Of a stretch of DNA of 64,000 nucleotides, positions 36,022 to 43,964 are shown piece by piece. The translations under genes and the position numbers were made by a program. Each line of letters starts with the position of its first letter. Within the stretch, counting starts at the first letter, position 1. Under the pieces are notes generated by a model. The model searched no databases and had not been told where the DNA came from. It saw nothing but the letters and a program-made list of their open reading frames with translations. Source of the stretch: Lascolabacillus massiliensis (GTDB lineage: Bacteria > Bacteroidota > Bacteroidia > Bacteroidales > Dysgonomonadaceae); the NCBI RefSeq assembly GCF_001282625.1, contig NZ_CTEJ01000001.1, positions 372,001 through 436,000 on the forward strand, read 5' to 3'.

Positions 36022-36053
36022 CAAAGATACATTTTTTTAAATGATGAGACAAA
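36022..36053 (-). promoter_or_regulatory. Promoter of pfkA (TTTG-N20-TATCTTTG)
   Basis: On the minus strand the -7 box TATCTTTG (36029-36022) is followed by CACC, and TTTG (36053-36050) lies 20 bases upstream, a good fit to the Bacteroidota consensus. The leader to ATG 35956 is about 60 bases. The -33 element abuts the T run of the ispH terminator. Confidence 0.7.
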
Positions 36054-36077
36054 AAAAAGCTGCTTAAAAAGCAGCTT
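36051..36077 (-). terminator. Terminator overlapping the end of ispH
   Basis: Plus-strand AAGCTGCTT (36057-36065) and AAGCAGCTT (36069-36077) form a 9-bp stem with a 3-base loop; on the minus strand eight T (36058-36051) overlap and extend beyond the stem. The stem includes the last codons and stop of ispH (stop 36064-36066), so the terminator begins inside the coding region. Confidence 0.8.
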
Positions 36078-36957
36078 CTGTAATGTTCATTTCTGGCTTT
36101 AATTTCGATATGTTTTCGGCAACCGCTTTCATCTGCCATAATGGTGTTGAAGTTGCGCCACAAATGCCAATATTCGTATATTCTCCAATAAGTTCCGGTC
36201 TCACCTCCTCAGGTGAATGAATAAAATAGGAGTTTGGATTCACCTTTTTACACTCTGAAAATAACACCTTGCCATTCGAGCTCTTTTCACCTGCTATAAA
36301 AATTATCAGATCATGTTTTGCCGCAAACTCCTGTATATTGGGAACACGGTTGGATACCTGGCGGCAAATAGAATCAAAAAACTCCAGTTTTGCACCATTT
36401 TTCATTCTGCTGCGTATTAAATTTCCTAACTCAAAGAAGCCATCCAGCGATTTTGTCGTTTGTGAAAAAAGATTAATGTCTCGAGTAAAGTCGAGTTTTT
36501 CAATATCATCCTTACTCTCAATTATTATAGCTGTTTCAGCTGTTTGTCCAAGTAAGCCATTTACCTCTGCATGCCCCTTTTTGCCATAAATAACTATCTG
36601 AGTATCATCATCAACCCTGAGGTTATATCTCTTTTTGATTTTCTTCTGAAGTCCTAAAACCACTGGACAAGAAGCATCTATCAACTCTATATTATTTTCC
36701 TTAGCTATTTCATATGTGCTTGGTGGTTCACCATGAGCTCTCAGTAATACACGTACATTCTTCAATTTTTTAAACTGTTCATGGTCAATTGTAATTAATC
36801 CCATTTTCTCCAGTCGTTCTACCTCAATATTATTGTGCACAATGTCACCTAAACAATATAGTGTTCCATTCTTCTTAAGTTCTTCTTCTGCTTTGTTGAT
36901 TGCTTTAACAACTCCAAAGCAAAATCCGGAACCTTTGTCTATTTCAATTTTGTTCAT
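36064..36957 (-). CDS. ispH: 4-hydroxy-3-methylbut-2-enyl diphosphate reductase
   Basis: A 297-residue iron-sulfur enzyme, the last step of the MEP isoprenoid pathway. It has GFCFGVVKAI with the first cluster Cys, LGDIVHNN, RAHGEPPS, DASCPVV with the second Cys, SQTTKS, DSICRQVSNR with the third Cys, and GICGATSTP. The length matches IspH. Its start codon lies 14 bases inside the end of cmk, so the two are translationally coupled; in many bacteria IspH is similarly linked to cmk or rpsA. A terminator hairpin covers its stop codon. Confidence 0.96.
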   Translation of the reverse strand: MNKIEIDKGSGFCFGVVKAINKAEEELKKNGTLYCLGDIVHNNIEVERLEKMGLITIDHEQFKKLKNVRVLLRAHGEPPSTYEIAKENNIELIDASCPVVLGLQKKIKKRYNLRVDDDTQIVIYGKKGHAEVNGLLGQTAETAIIIESKDDIEKLDFTRDINLFSQTTKSLDGFFELGNLIRSRMKNGAKLEFFDSICRQVSNRVPNIQEFAAKHDLIIFIAGEKSSNGKVLFSECKKVNPNSYFIHSPEEVRPELIGEYTNIGICGATSTPLWQMKAVAENISKLKPEMNITEAAF

Positions 36958-37648
36958 TATTACCTGTGATTTTATTAAACATATTTAAAGCCCATATCAG
37001 CTGTTCATCAATGCCTATTTCTGAGTTATCAAGAACAATAGCATCTTCAGCCTGTCTTAAAGGACTTTCTTCTCTGGTTGTATCACGCAAGTCACGCTCC
37101 TTCACGTTTGCTAATACATCCTCATAAAGTGGCGACTCTCCTTTCGATACCATTTCGTCATATCTGCGTTTTGCTCTGATTTCTGGTGAGCAGGTCATGA
37201 AAAGCTTCATTTCTGCATTAGGGAACACCACTGTACCAATATCCCTGCCATCCATTACTACACCTTTATTTATTCCCATTTCTTGCTGCTGACGAACCAT
37301 CTCTTTCCTTACAGCTGCCAATGTACTTACTCTGCTGGCTCCATTAGCCACTTCTAGCGTACGTATTTCTTTCTCCACATTCTCATCGTTCAGGAATGTC
37401 TCCTGAACTCCAGATAAATTTGGTTTAAAAGTGATTTTTATATTAGATAAATGTTCTATTATGGCTTTCTCATCCATCATTTGGTCTGTGATCCACCCGT
37501 TCCTTATCGCGAACAGAGCCACTGCACGATACATAGCTCCACTATCAATATATGTATAACCTAACTTCTTAGCTAATCCCTTTGCTATTGTGCTTTTTCC
37601 GCATGACGAATACCCGTCCACTGCTATATTTATTCTTTTTTTGTGCAT
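36944..37648 (-). CDS. cmk: Cytidylate kinase
   Basis: A 234-residue nucleotide kinase that phosphorylates CMP and dCMP. The P-loop is DGYSSCGKST near residue 10, then YTYIDSGAMYRAVAL, VMDGRDIGTVVFPNA and RDTTREESPLRQAEDA, all Cmk signatures. It overlaps ispH by 14 bases. The -7 box TATCTTTG for this two-gene operon is at 37681-37688, on the minus strand. Confidence 0.95.
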   Translation of the reverse strand: MHKKRINIAVDGYSSCGKSTIAKGLAKKLGYTYIDSGAMYRAVALFAIRNGWITDQMMDEKAIIEHLSNIKITFKPNLSGVQETFLNDENVEKEIRTLEVANGASRVSTLAAVRKEMVRQQQEMGINKGVVMDGRDIGTVVFPNAEMKLFMTCSPEIRAKRRYDEMVSKGESPLYEDVLANVKERDLRDTTREESPLRQAEDAIVLDNSEIGIDEQLIWALNMFNKITGNNEQN

Positions 37649-37680
37649 CTAATATACTAATCAACAGCTTTAACAATACA

Positions 37681-37688
37681 CAAAGATA
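37681..37688 (-). promoter_or_regulatory. -7 promoter box for cmk-ispH
   Basis: TATCTTTG followed by GTG on the minus strand, 33 bases upstream of the cmk start codon, matches TAnnTTTG exactly. No TTTG at the usual -33 spacing is visible. Confidence 0.55.
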
Positions 37689-37759
37689 TAATGTTTTTCT
37701 GAAAGATTTATTTAACAGAAGCAAAGTGATGATAACAGTTCCTGTTGTAAAACGAAATA

Positions 37760-37779
37760 GGGGTCTGGAATTAGACCCC
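37760..37779 (-). terminator. Hairpin downstream of pruA
   Basis: GGGGTCT (37760-37766) pairs with AGACCCC (37773-37779) around a 6-base loop, 51 bases past the pruA stop. The minus-strand sequence after it is only moderately T-rich, so termination strength is uncertain. Confidence 0.55.
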
Positions 37780-37829
37780 CAAAAATAATCATACAAATAT
37801 AAAAAAAAGCTATTCTTATAAATAAGATA

Positions 37830-39461
37830 TTACTCTTCCATGAAATTCGGATACATATAGTCAGTTGCAGGAACAAATGTCTCCTTTATACATTGTGGCG
37901 ACACCCAGCGTAGCAAGTTTAAAACCGAGCCTGCCTTATCATTAGTACCTGATCCACGACCACCTCCAAAAGGTTGCTGATCAACCACTGCACCAGTAGG
38001 CTTATCATTAATATAGAAATTACCTGCAGTATGTGTAAGCTTAGCAGTAAGCTTTTCAATCTGAGCTCTGTCGGAAGAGAAAATGGCACCCGTCAGAGCA
38101 TAATCTGTACTCTTATCTAAAAGATCAAGTACAGCATCTATTTCTTCTGGATCATAAACATATACAGTAATAATAGGACCAAAAAGTTCCTCTTTCATAG
38201 TAATGTAGTCTGGTCTCTTTGCCTGGATAACAGTTGGATAGATAAAATACCCGGTCGATTTATCATAATTTCCTCCACAAACAATTTCTGTATCAGGCGA
38301 GCTCTTAGCATCCTCAATTACTTTTGCAAGCTTGTCAAAAGATTCTTCATCAATTACAGCATTCACAAAATTGCTGAAGTCTTCAACAACACCGGTTTTG
38401 ATTTTTGATAAATCATCTGCAACAAACTTTTTAACATCATCCCATAAGTTTATTGGAATATATGCACGAGAGGCCGCAGAGCATTTCTGACCCTGATACT
38501 CAAAAGCACCTCGTGTTATTGCTGTAGCCACCTGCTTTGCATTGGCTGTTTTCTCTGCAAAAATATAATCTTTACCACCTGTTTCTCCTACAATTCTTGG
38601 GTATGATTTATATTTTGTAATGTTTGAAGCAATTGATTTCCACATGCTGTTAAAAACTTCGGTGGACCCTGTAAAATGCAAACCTGCAAATTCGCGATGA
38701 TCAAAGATCACATCAGTGGCTTCTTTTCCACCAACATAAATTAGGTTGATAACGCCATCAGGCAGACCTGCTTCTTTTAAAACTTTCATTATAAGGTGTG
38801 CAGAATAAACTGCTGTTTTAGATGGTTTCCAAACTACAGTATTACCCATTAATGCTGGAGCAGCACCAAGATTTCCGGCAATTGAAGTGAAATTGAATGG
38901 CGTTAGAGCAAAAATAAAACCTTCAAGAGGTCGCCACACCATACGATTCCAAATGCCGGGTGAAGAGTTTGGTTGCATATTATAAATCTCATGCATGTTT
39001 TTTACATTGTACCGATAGAAATCAATTAGTTCACAAACAGCATCGATTTCTGACTGATAAGCGTTTTTAGATTGTCCAATCATTGTTACAGCATTAAACT
39101 GTGAGCGGTATGGACCTGCAATCAGATCTGCTGCTTTAAGAAATATTGCAGCCCTGCTTTCCCAGTTCATTGCTTCCCATGATGGTTTTGCTTTTAATGC
39201 AGCGTCAATTGCCATTTGGACATGACTTTTATCTCCCTGATGATAATAACCAAGTAAATTTTGATGATTGTGAGGCGGTCGTATCTCTTTAGTGTTGTTA
39301 GTACGAATCTCCTTGCCATCAATTATCATTGGTATGTCAAGTCCACCTTTGTTTAGTTCTGATAAAGTCTTTTTGAGTGTTTCTCTTTCAATTGATCCCG
39401 GAGCATAGCTCAAAACAGGCTCATTTTTTATTTCCGGTAATTTATAAACACCTTTTGGCAT
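37830..39461 (-). CDS. pruA: L-glutamate gamma-semialdehyde (1-pyrroline-5-carboxylate) dehydrogenase
   Basis: A 543-residue aldehyde dehydrogenase, group 4 (P5C dehydrogenase) length. It oxidises glutamate semialdehyde to glutamate with NAD+. Motifs: FTSIAGNLGAAPALMGNTVVWKPS, GLHFTGSTEVF, VGETGGKDYIF (catalytic Glu region) and YQGQKCSAASRAYIP with the catalytic Cys, then EELFGPIITVYVY. It diverges from proline dehydrogenase at 39621, so the two steps of proline oxidation are separate proteins rather than a PutA fusion. A -7 box TATGTTTG lies at 39528-39535 on the minus strand. Confidence 0.95.
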   Translation of the reverse strand: MPKGVYKLPEIKNEPVLSYAPGSIERETLKKTLSELNKGGLDIPMIIDGKEIRTNNTKEIRPPHNHQNLLGYYHQGDKSHVQMAIDAALKAKPSWEAMNWESRAAIFLKAADLIAGPYRSQFNAVTMIGQSKNAYQSEIDAVCELIDFYRYNVKNMHEIYNMQPNSSPGIWNRMVWRPLEGFIFALTPFNFTSIAGNLGAAPALMGNTVVWKPSKTAVYSAHLIMKVLKEAGLPDGVINLIYVGGKEATDVIFDHREFAGLHFTGSTEVFNSMWKSIASNITKYKSYPRIVGETGGKDYIFAEKTANAKQVATAITRGAFEYQGQKCSAASRAYIPINLWDDVKKFVADDLSKIKTGVVEDFSNFVNAVIDEESFDKLAKVIEDAKSSPDTEIVCGGNYDKSTGYFIYPTVIQAKRPDYITMKEELFGPIITVYVYDPEEIDAVLDLLDKSTDYALTGAIFSSDRAQIEKLTAKLTHTAGNFYINDKPTGAVVDQQPFGGGRGSGTNDKAGSVLNLLRWVSPQCIKETFVPATDYMYPNFMEE

Positions 39462-39527
39462 AATATATTTATATTTAGTCGTTAATAATCATCGTTACAT
39501 TGACAGTGCAGTTCAGGATTAAATTTT

Positions 39528-39535
39528 CAAACATA
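39528..39535 (-). promoter_or_regulatory. -7 promoter box for pruA
   Basis: TATGTTTG on the minus strand, 66 bases upstream of the pruA start codon, matches TAnnTTTG. The -33 element is not evident. Confidence 0.4.
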
Positions 39536-39585
39536 AATTGCTCCAAATCGCTAATATTTGATAAACAAACATACAAAAAAATATT

Positions 39586-39593
39586 TATATTTG
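39586..39593 (+). promoter_or_regulatory. -7 promoter box for proline dehydrogenase
   Basis: TATATTTG matches TAnnTTTG and is followed by CAG, 27 bases upstream of the start codon at 39621. A TTTG at 39557-39560 lies 25 bases away, a little long for a -33 element. Confidence 0.5.
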
Positions 39594-39620
39594 CAGAATC
39601 TAAATACTTAACAGACACAC

Positions 39621-40838
39621 ATGCAGACCGAAAGAACAACACTATCTGATAGAAAAGAATCATTTATAGACTTGGAAAATACTGAATTAGCATTTCGTGA
39701 TTTATCCGATTCCAGTCTCAAACAAGCGTATCAGCTTTTTAAGGTAATGAACAGCAGGAACTTGGTTAAAACAGGTGAATTCCTCGTAAAGCTTGCTTTT
39801 GCAATTCATTTCCCTGTAAAGGGTATACTGCGTAAGACAATTTACAGGCATTTTGTGGGTGGAATGTCGATCTTAGATAGCAGTAAAACCATTGCTCAGC
39901 TGGGTCGTCGAAATGTTGATTCTATTCTTGATTATGCACTTGAGGGTGAAGATTCGGATGAGTTGTTCGACGCAACTTGTAATGAAATTATTCGAACAAT
40001 TGAATTTGCCGCTAACAGCAAAAATGTGCCTTTTAGTGCTTTTAAGATTACAGGTATTGGGCGATTTGATCTTCTTGCAAAGGTGAGTGCAAATGAAGCT
40101 CTCTCTTATGAAGAACAAGAGGAGTTCAACAGAGTGGAAAAAAGAATGGCCTCAATCTTCAAAAGAGGATATGAATTAGGTATCCCTGTACTTATAGATG
40201 CAGAGGAAACATGGATTCAGCCAATTCTGGACGAAATGGTTTTAAAGCTTATGTCAAAATATAATGGTGAAAAAGCAATTGTACAAAATACTTATCAGTT
40301 ATACTGTAGGGATGGACTTGAGCGACTTAAACTTCATCATAAAAAAGCTTTGGATGAAGGATTTAAATTTGGACTCAAAATTGTTCGCGGTGCGTATATG
40401 GAAAAAGAACGTGAACGGGCAATTGAACTTGGTTATCCATCACCTATTCAGCCAGATAAAGAGTCAACTGATCACGATTTTGATGCAGCCATTCATTATT
40501 TGATCGAAAATTATAAAACTATAGACTTTATGGTTTCTACTCATAATGAGAAAAGTTCATTACTGCTTGCAAGACTAATTGATGAGTATGGTATTCCAAG
40601 AAACTTCCCCGGAATATATTTTTCACAACTGTATGGTATGAGTGATCATATTACCTATAGTCTTGCTGAACATGGATACAATGTCGCAAAATATGTACCT
40701 TATGGAGAAGTAAAAACTATGATGCCATATCTCTTTAGAAGAACTAAGGAGAATACATCTATGAAAGGTCAGACAAGCAGGGAATTGCGACTTATTGAAA
40801 CAGAGATAAAGCGTAGAAAAGAAAAGAGGCACGAATAA
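39621..40838 (+). CDS. Proline dehydrogenase
   Basis: A 405-residue FAD-dependent proline oxidase domain protein (PRODH/PutA barrel) that turns proline into 1-pyrroline-5-carboxylate, passing electrons to quinone. Motifs include GIPVLIDAEETWIQP, NTYQLYCRDGLERL, GLKIVRGAYMEKERERA, FMVSTHNEKSS, FSQLYGMSDHITY and the C-terminal VPYGEVKTMMPYLFRRTKEN. The length matches single-domain bacterial or mitochondrial-type PRODH. It diverges from pruA, which completes the pathway to glutamate. Confidence 0.93.
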   Translation: MQTERTTLSDRKESFIDLENTELAFRDLSDSSLKQAYQLFKVMNSRNLVKTGEFLVKLAFAIHFPVKGILRKTIYRHFVGGMSILDSSKTIAQLGRRNVDSILDYALEGEDSDELFDATCNEIIRTIEFAANSKNVPFSAFKITGIGRFDLLAKVSANEALSYEEQEEFNRVEKRMASIFKRGYELGIPVLIDAEETWIQPILDEMVLKLMSKYNGEKAIVQNTYQLYCRDGLERLKLHHKKALDEGFKFGLKIVRGAYMEKERERAIELGYPSPIQPDKESTDHDFDAAIHYLIENYKTIDFMVSTHNEKSSLLLARLIDEYGIPRNFPGIYFSQLYGMSDHITYSLAEHGYNVAKYVPYGEVKTMMPYLFRRTKENTSMKGQTSRELRLIETEIKRRKEKRHE

Positions 40839-40855
40839 TCGTACCTCTTAATTTT
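40824..40855 (+). terminator. Terminator after proline dehydrogenase
   Basis: AAGAGGCACGA (40824-40834) pairs with TCGTACCTCTT (40839-40849) with one mismatch, followed by AATTTTT. It overlaps the stop codon (40836-40838, in the loop) and faces the convergent korB gene. Confidence 0.7.
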
Positions 40856-40877
40856 TAACTTGTATATTTTTTAATTA

Positions 40878-41936
40878 CTATTTAACTTCCCATACATTTG
40901 ATGAATTCAGAAGAAATTCCCTGAATGATTTTTTAGGGCTTTTCTTTAGTACCTCAGCGATCTGATCTTCATAATCACGCTCATATGTAGGTGCAGTGAC
41001 ACTTCTGATAACTCCAAGTGCAACAGGCATTCCTACCGATGTGTCCATAAGAGCGAGTTTCATATGAAGTGTGTTGTCTTGGGTCTCGGCATCATGAACC
41101 AGTACATCATCAATAGTATAACCATCTTCACCAATGGTAACGGCCTTAAGGTTCCAACCATCCAATACTATACCTTTTTCATTATCTTTACCGAACACCA
41201 TTTTCTCTCCATGCTTTAATAAAATAGTATTATCTGCCTTCCAGTTGCGATCACTTATTTTATTATGTATTCCGTCATTGAAAATAACACAGTTCTGTAA
41301 AATTTCAACTACAGACGTACCTTTATGTTTTGCTGCTTCAACCAGAGTGTCTACCTGATTTTTCATGTCGACATCCAATGCACGGCCAAAAAATGTTCCT
41401 CTTGCACCAAAGGTCAGTTCAGCCGGTCTGAATGGATCTTCTACTGTACCATATGGCGATGACTTAGACACAAACCCTCTTTCTGATGTTGGAGAGTATT
41501 GACCTTTAGTAAGACCATATATCTTATTGTTAAAAAGAAGAATATTTATATCAACATTTCTGCGAATTGTATGTATAAAGTGATTACCTCCAATTGCAAG
41601 TGAGTCACCGTCACCTGTTGCTACCCATACACTCAGATTGGGATTTGCAACCTTTACTCCGGTAGCAATTGCTGATGCCCGGCCATGAATACTATGGAAC
41701 CCATAAGTATTCATATAGTAGGGTAGTCGTGAAGAACAGCCAATTCCTGAAATAACCGCAGTATTGTGTGGATCAACATTCAACTCGGCTAAAGCTTTTT
41801 GGAGACATGTCAGAATAGCATAGTCACCACAGCCCGGACACCAACGTATTGGGTTGGGACTCTTATAGTCTTTTGGCATGTATTTCTGATACTTAATACC
41901 ACTTATATCTATATTTTTTGCTTCAACTGTATTCAT
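40878..41936 (-). CDS. korB: 2-oxoglutarate:ferredoxin oxidoreductase beta subunit
   Basis: A 352-residue TPP-binding subunit of a 2-oxoacid:ferredoxin oxidoreductase. It has RWCPGCGDYAIL and GIGCSSRLPYY (Cys residues of the cluster region), HGRASAIATGVKVANP, and the TPP/Mg motif GDGDSLAIGGNH followed by NNKIYGLTKGQYSPTSE. Together with KorA it converts 2-oxoglutarate and CoA to succinyl-CoA, CO2 and reduced ferredoxin. It starts one base after the korA stop codon, so the pair is a tight operon. Confidence 0.92.
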   Translation of the reverse strand: MNTVEAKNIDISGIKYQKYMPKDYKSPNPIRWCPGCGDYAILTCLQKALAELNVDPHNTAVISGIGCSSRLPYYMNTYGFHSIHGRASAIATGVKVANPNLSVWVATGDGDSLAIGGNHFIHTIRRNVDINILLFNNKIYGLTKGQYSPTSERGFVSKSSPYGTVEDPFRPAELTFGARGTFFGRALDVDMKNQVDTLVEAAKHKGTSVVEILQNCVIFNDGIHNKISDRNWKADNTILLKHGEKMVFGKDNEKGIVLDGWNLKAVTIGEDGYTIDDVLVHDAETQDNTLHMKLALMDTSVGMPVALGVIRSVTAPTYERDYEDQIAEVLKKSPKKSFREFLLNSSNVWEVK

Positions 41937-41937
41937 A

Positions 41938-43803
41938 TTATGCTTCCTCCATTATTTTGGTGAATTCTTTTACCAGCTCGCTCACTTTAAATGGCTGGCC
42001 TTCAATTCTGTTGAACTTGTGTATATTGCTAAGATCCTGAAATTTTGAACTCAGGTATGCAGCAAACTGACCACTATTTTGTTCTGCAACAATTACCTTT
42101 TTGTAACCTTTTAGCAGATCGTGTGTATTCTTTGGAAGTGGTGAAATATGTCTGAACTGAGTGAATGCCACCTTTTTACCACTGTCCTGCAGGTGCAGAG
42201 TAGCCTCAAGCAAGTGTCCGTAAGTTCCTCCCCAGCCAACTATAAGCGTTTCAGCATCTTTATCACCCATAACCTCCTGTTCAGGTATAAAATCGGCAAT
42301 CCTTTCTATTTTGTTCTGTCGAATATCAATCATGAACTGATGATTCTCGGGATTAGAAGATATGACTCCGGTGAATCTGTCCTTTTCCAGTCCTCCCACC
42401 CTGTGCATAAATTCAGGTGTACCGGGTATACCCCAATATCTAACATCAGTTGCTTCATTTCTTAAGAATGGCTTCCAGTCTTCAGCGTTTCCATTGTAAT
42501 ACTTATCTACATATGGAGGATTGATTTCAGGATAGTCTTCCATTTCAGGAATTCTCCATGCTGACGAACCGTTTGCAATATAACCGTCGGTCAATAGAAT
42601 AACAGGAGTCATATGCTCAAGTGCAATCTTTGATGCCTCAAAGGCACTGTCGAAACAGTCAGTAGGTGATGTTGCTGCTATTACTACAAGAGGACTCTCT
42701 CCGTTGCGACCATATAATGCCTGTCTGAGGTCGGTTTGTTCACTTTTAGTTGGCATACCAGTGGAAGGTCCGCTACGCTGAACATCAATAATAACTAGTG
42801 GTAATTCAGTCATCACTGCAAGACCAATTGCCTCACTTTTTAATGAAAGTCCCGGACCTGATGTAGATGTAGCTGCAAGACATCCGGCAAAACTTGCACC
42901 AATTGCAGATGTAATACCAGCAATCTCATCCTCCATCTGTAGTGCCTTTACTCCAAAATCTTTTCTTTTAGTAAGTTCATGCAATATATCTGTTGCCGGA
43001 GTAATTGGGTACGAACCTAAGAATAGCTGAAGACCTGCTCTTTCGGCAGCTGCTATCAGTCCATAAGCAGTAGCAGTATTGCCATTCACATCCATATAAT
43101 ATCCTTTGGTTGATTCTTTTACATCAATATTATATGTAGTGGCAGTAAGCTGTAAGTTATCACCATAATTATAACCATCGGTGAGTGCTTTGATGTTTGC
43201 TTCAACAAGTGCAGGTTTTTTTCCAAACTTTTGTTCTAGCAGCTTGTCAGCAATTTCCAGAGGTCTGTTAAACAACCAGCAAACTACACCCAAAGCAAAC
43301 ATGTTTTTGCTTCTCAGTATATCTTTATTCTCAAGACCAGAGTTCTCCAGTGAAGCTTTTGTAAGAGATGTAATATCGATTCCAATTGTCTGAACATGAT
43401 TTAAATTGAGTTCAGTAAATGGATCTTCAGTCTCAAACTTCGCCTTATCAAGATCTCTCTTTTTAAATGAATCGTTGTCATATATTACAATCGAACCTTT
43501 TTTCAGGAATTGTGCATTTACTTTTAAAGCAGAGGGATTCATGGCTACCAGGACATCCGTCTTGTCACCTGAATTATAAACATCTTTCGCACCTATGCGA
43601 ACCTGAAATCCCGAAACGCCATGAAGTGAGCCTTGTGGTGCACGAATCTCAGCAGGAAAATCCGGGAATGTTGAAATTTCATTCCCAAATATTGCCGATA
43701 ATGTTGAAAATAACGTACCAGACAGCTGCATTCCGTCACCGGAATCACCTGAAAAACGTACTGTTACCTGTTTAATATCGGTTACGACTCTATTCGTTGA
43801 CAT
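41938..43803 (-). CDS. korA: 2-oxoglutarate:ferredoxin oxidoreductase, fused gamma-alpha subunit
   Basis: A 621-residue protein whose N-terminal part (about 1-190) is the gamma domain (VRFSGDSGDGMQLSG, FPDFPAEIRAPQGS) and whose remaining part is the alpha subunit (YITPA-type region LGSYPITPATDILHEL, MEDEIAGITSAIGASFAG, TSTSGPGLSLKSEAIGLA). This gamma-alpha fusion is the usual KorA form in Bacteroidota. It supplies the pyruvate-like substrate site to KorB, encoded next. A weak hairpin (43858-43877) lies in the 161-base leader region upstream. Confidence 0.92.
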   Translation of the reverse strand: MSTNRVVTDIKQVTVRFSGDSGDGMQLSGTLFSTLSAIFGNEISTFPDFPAEIRAPQGSLHGVSGFQVRIGAKDVYNSGDKTDVLVAMNPSALKVNAQFLKKGSIVIYDNDSFKKRDLDKAKFETEDPFTELNLNHVQTIGIDITSLTKASLENSGLENKDILRSKNMFALGVVCWLFNRPLEIADKLLEQKFGKKPALVEANIKALTDGYNYGDNLQLTATTYNIDVKESTKGYYMDVNGNTATAYGLIAAAERAGLQLFLGSYPITPATDILHELTKRKDFGVKALQMEDEIAGITSAIGASFAGCLAATSTSGPGLSLKSEAIGLAVMTELPLVIIDVQRSGPSTGMPTKSEQTDLRQALYGRNGESPLVVIAATSPTDCFDSAFEASKIALEHMTPVILLTDGYIANGSSAWRIPEMEDYPEINPPYVDKYYNGNAEDWKPFLRNEATDVRYWGIPGTPEFMHRVGGLEKDRFTGVISSNPENHQFMIDIRQNKIERIADFIPEQEVMGDKDAETLIVGWGGTYGHLLEATLHLQDSGKKVAFTQFRHISPLPKNTHDLLKGYKKVIVAEQNSGQFAAYLSSKFQDLSNIHKFNRIEGQPFKVSELVKEFTKIMEEA

Positions 43804-43964
43804 AATTATTTTTTGGTTGTTATTTATTAAAGTGTAATCTGTTCATAAATTATGTAACCCTGTCTGTATTAACAGGGAGACGGTATATAATACTAAATAA
43901 ATCTGAGGATTAGTCACAATTTACAAGTCTACAAAGTAATAAAAGAGTTGGGTAATAAACAAAT

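Noticed and set aside
23847-37690. Recurring GTGCAAAGATA-like sequence (near 23847 and 36020, and a shorter CAAAGATA near 37681), considered as a dispersed repeat
   Set aside because: Read on the minus strand each is TATCTTTG(CAC), the -7 promoter element, always upstream of a minus-strand gene start; this is regulation, not a mobile repeat.
43858-43877. CCCTGT/ACAGGG hairpin upstream of korA considered as a riboswitch or attenuator
   Set aside because: The stem is only 6 bp with an 8-base loop and no further structure or T run; too weak to support a regulatory call.
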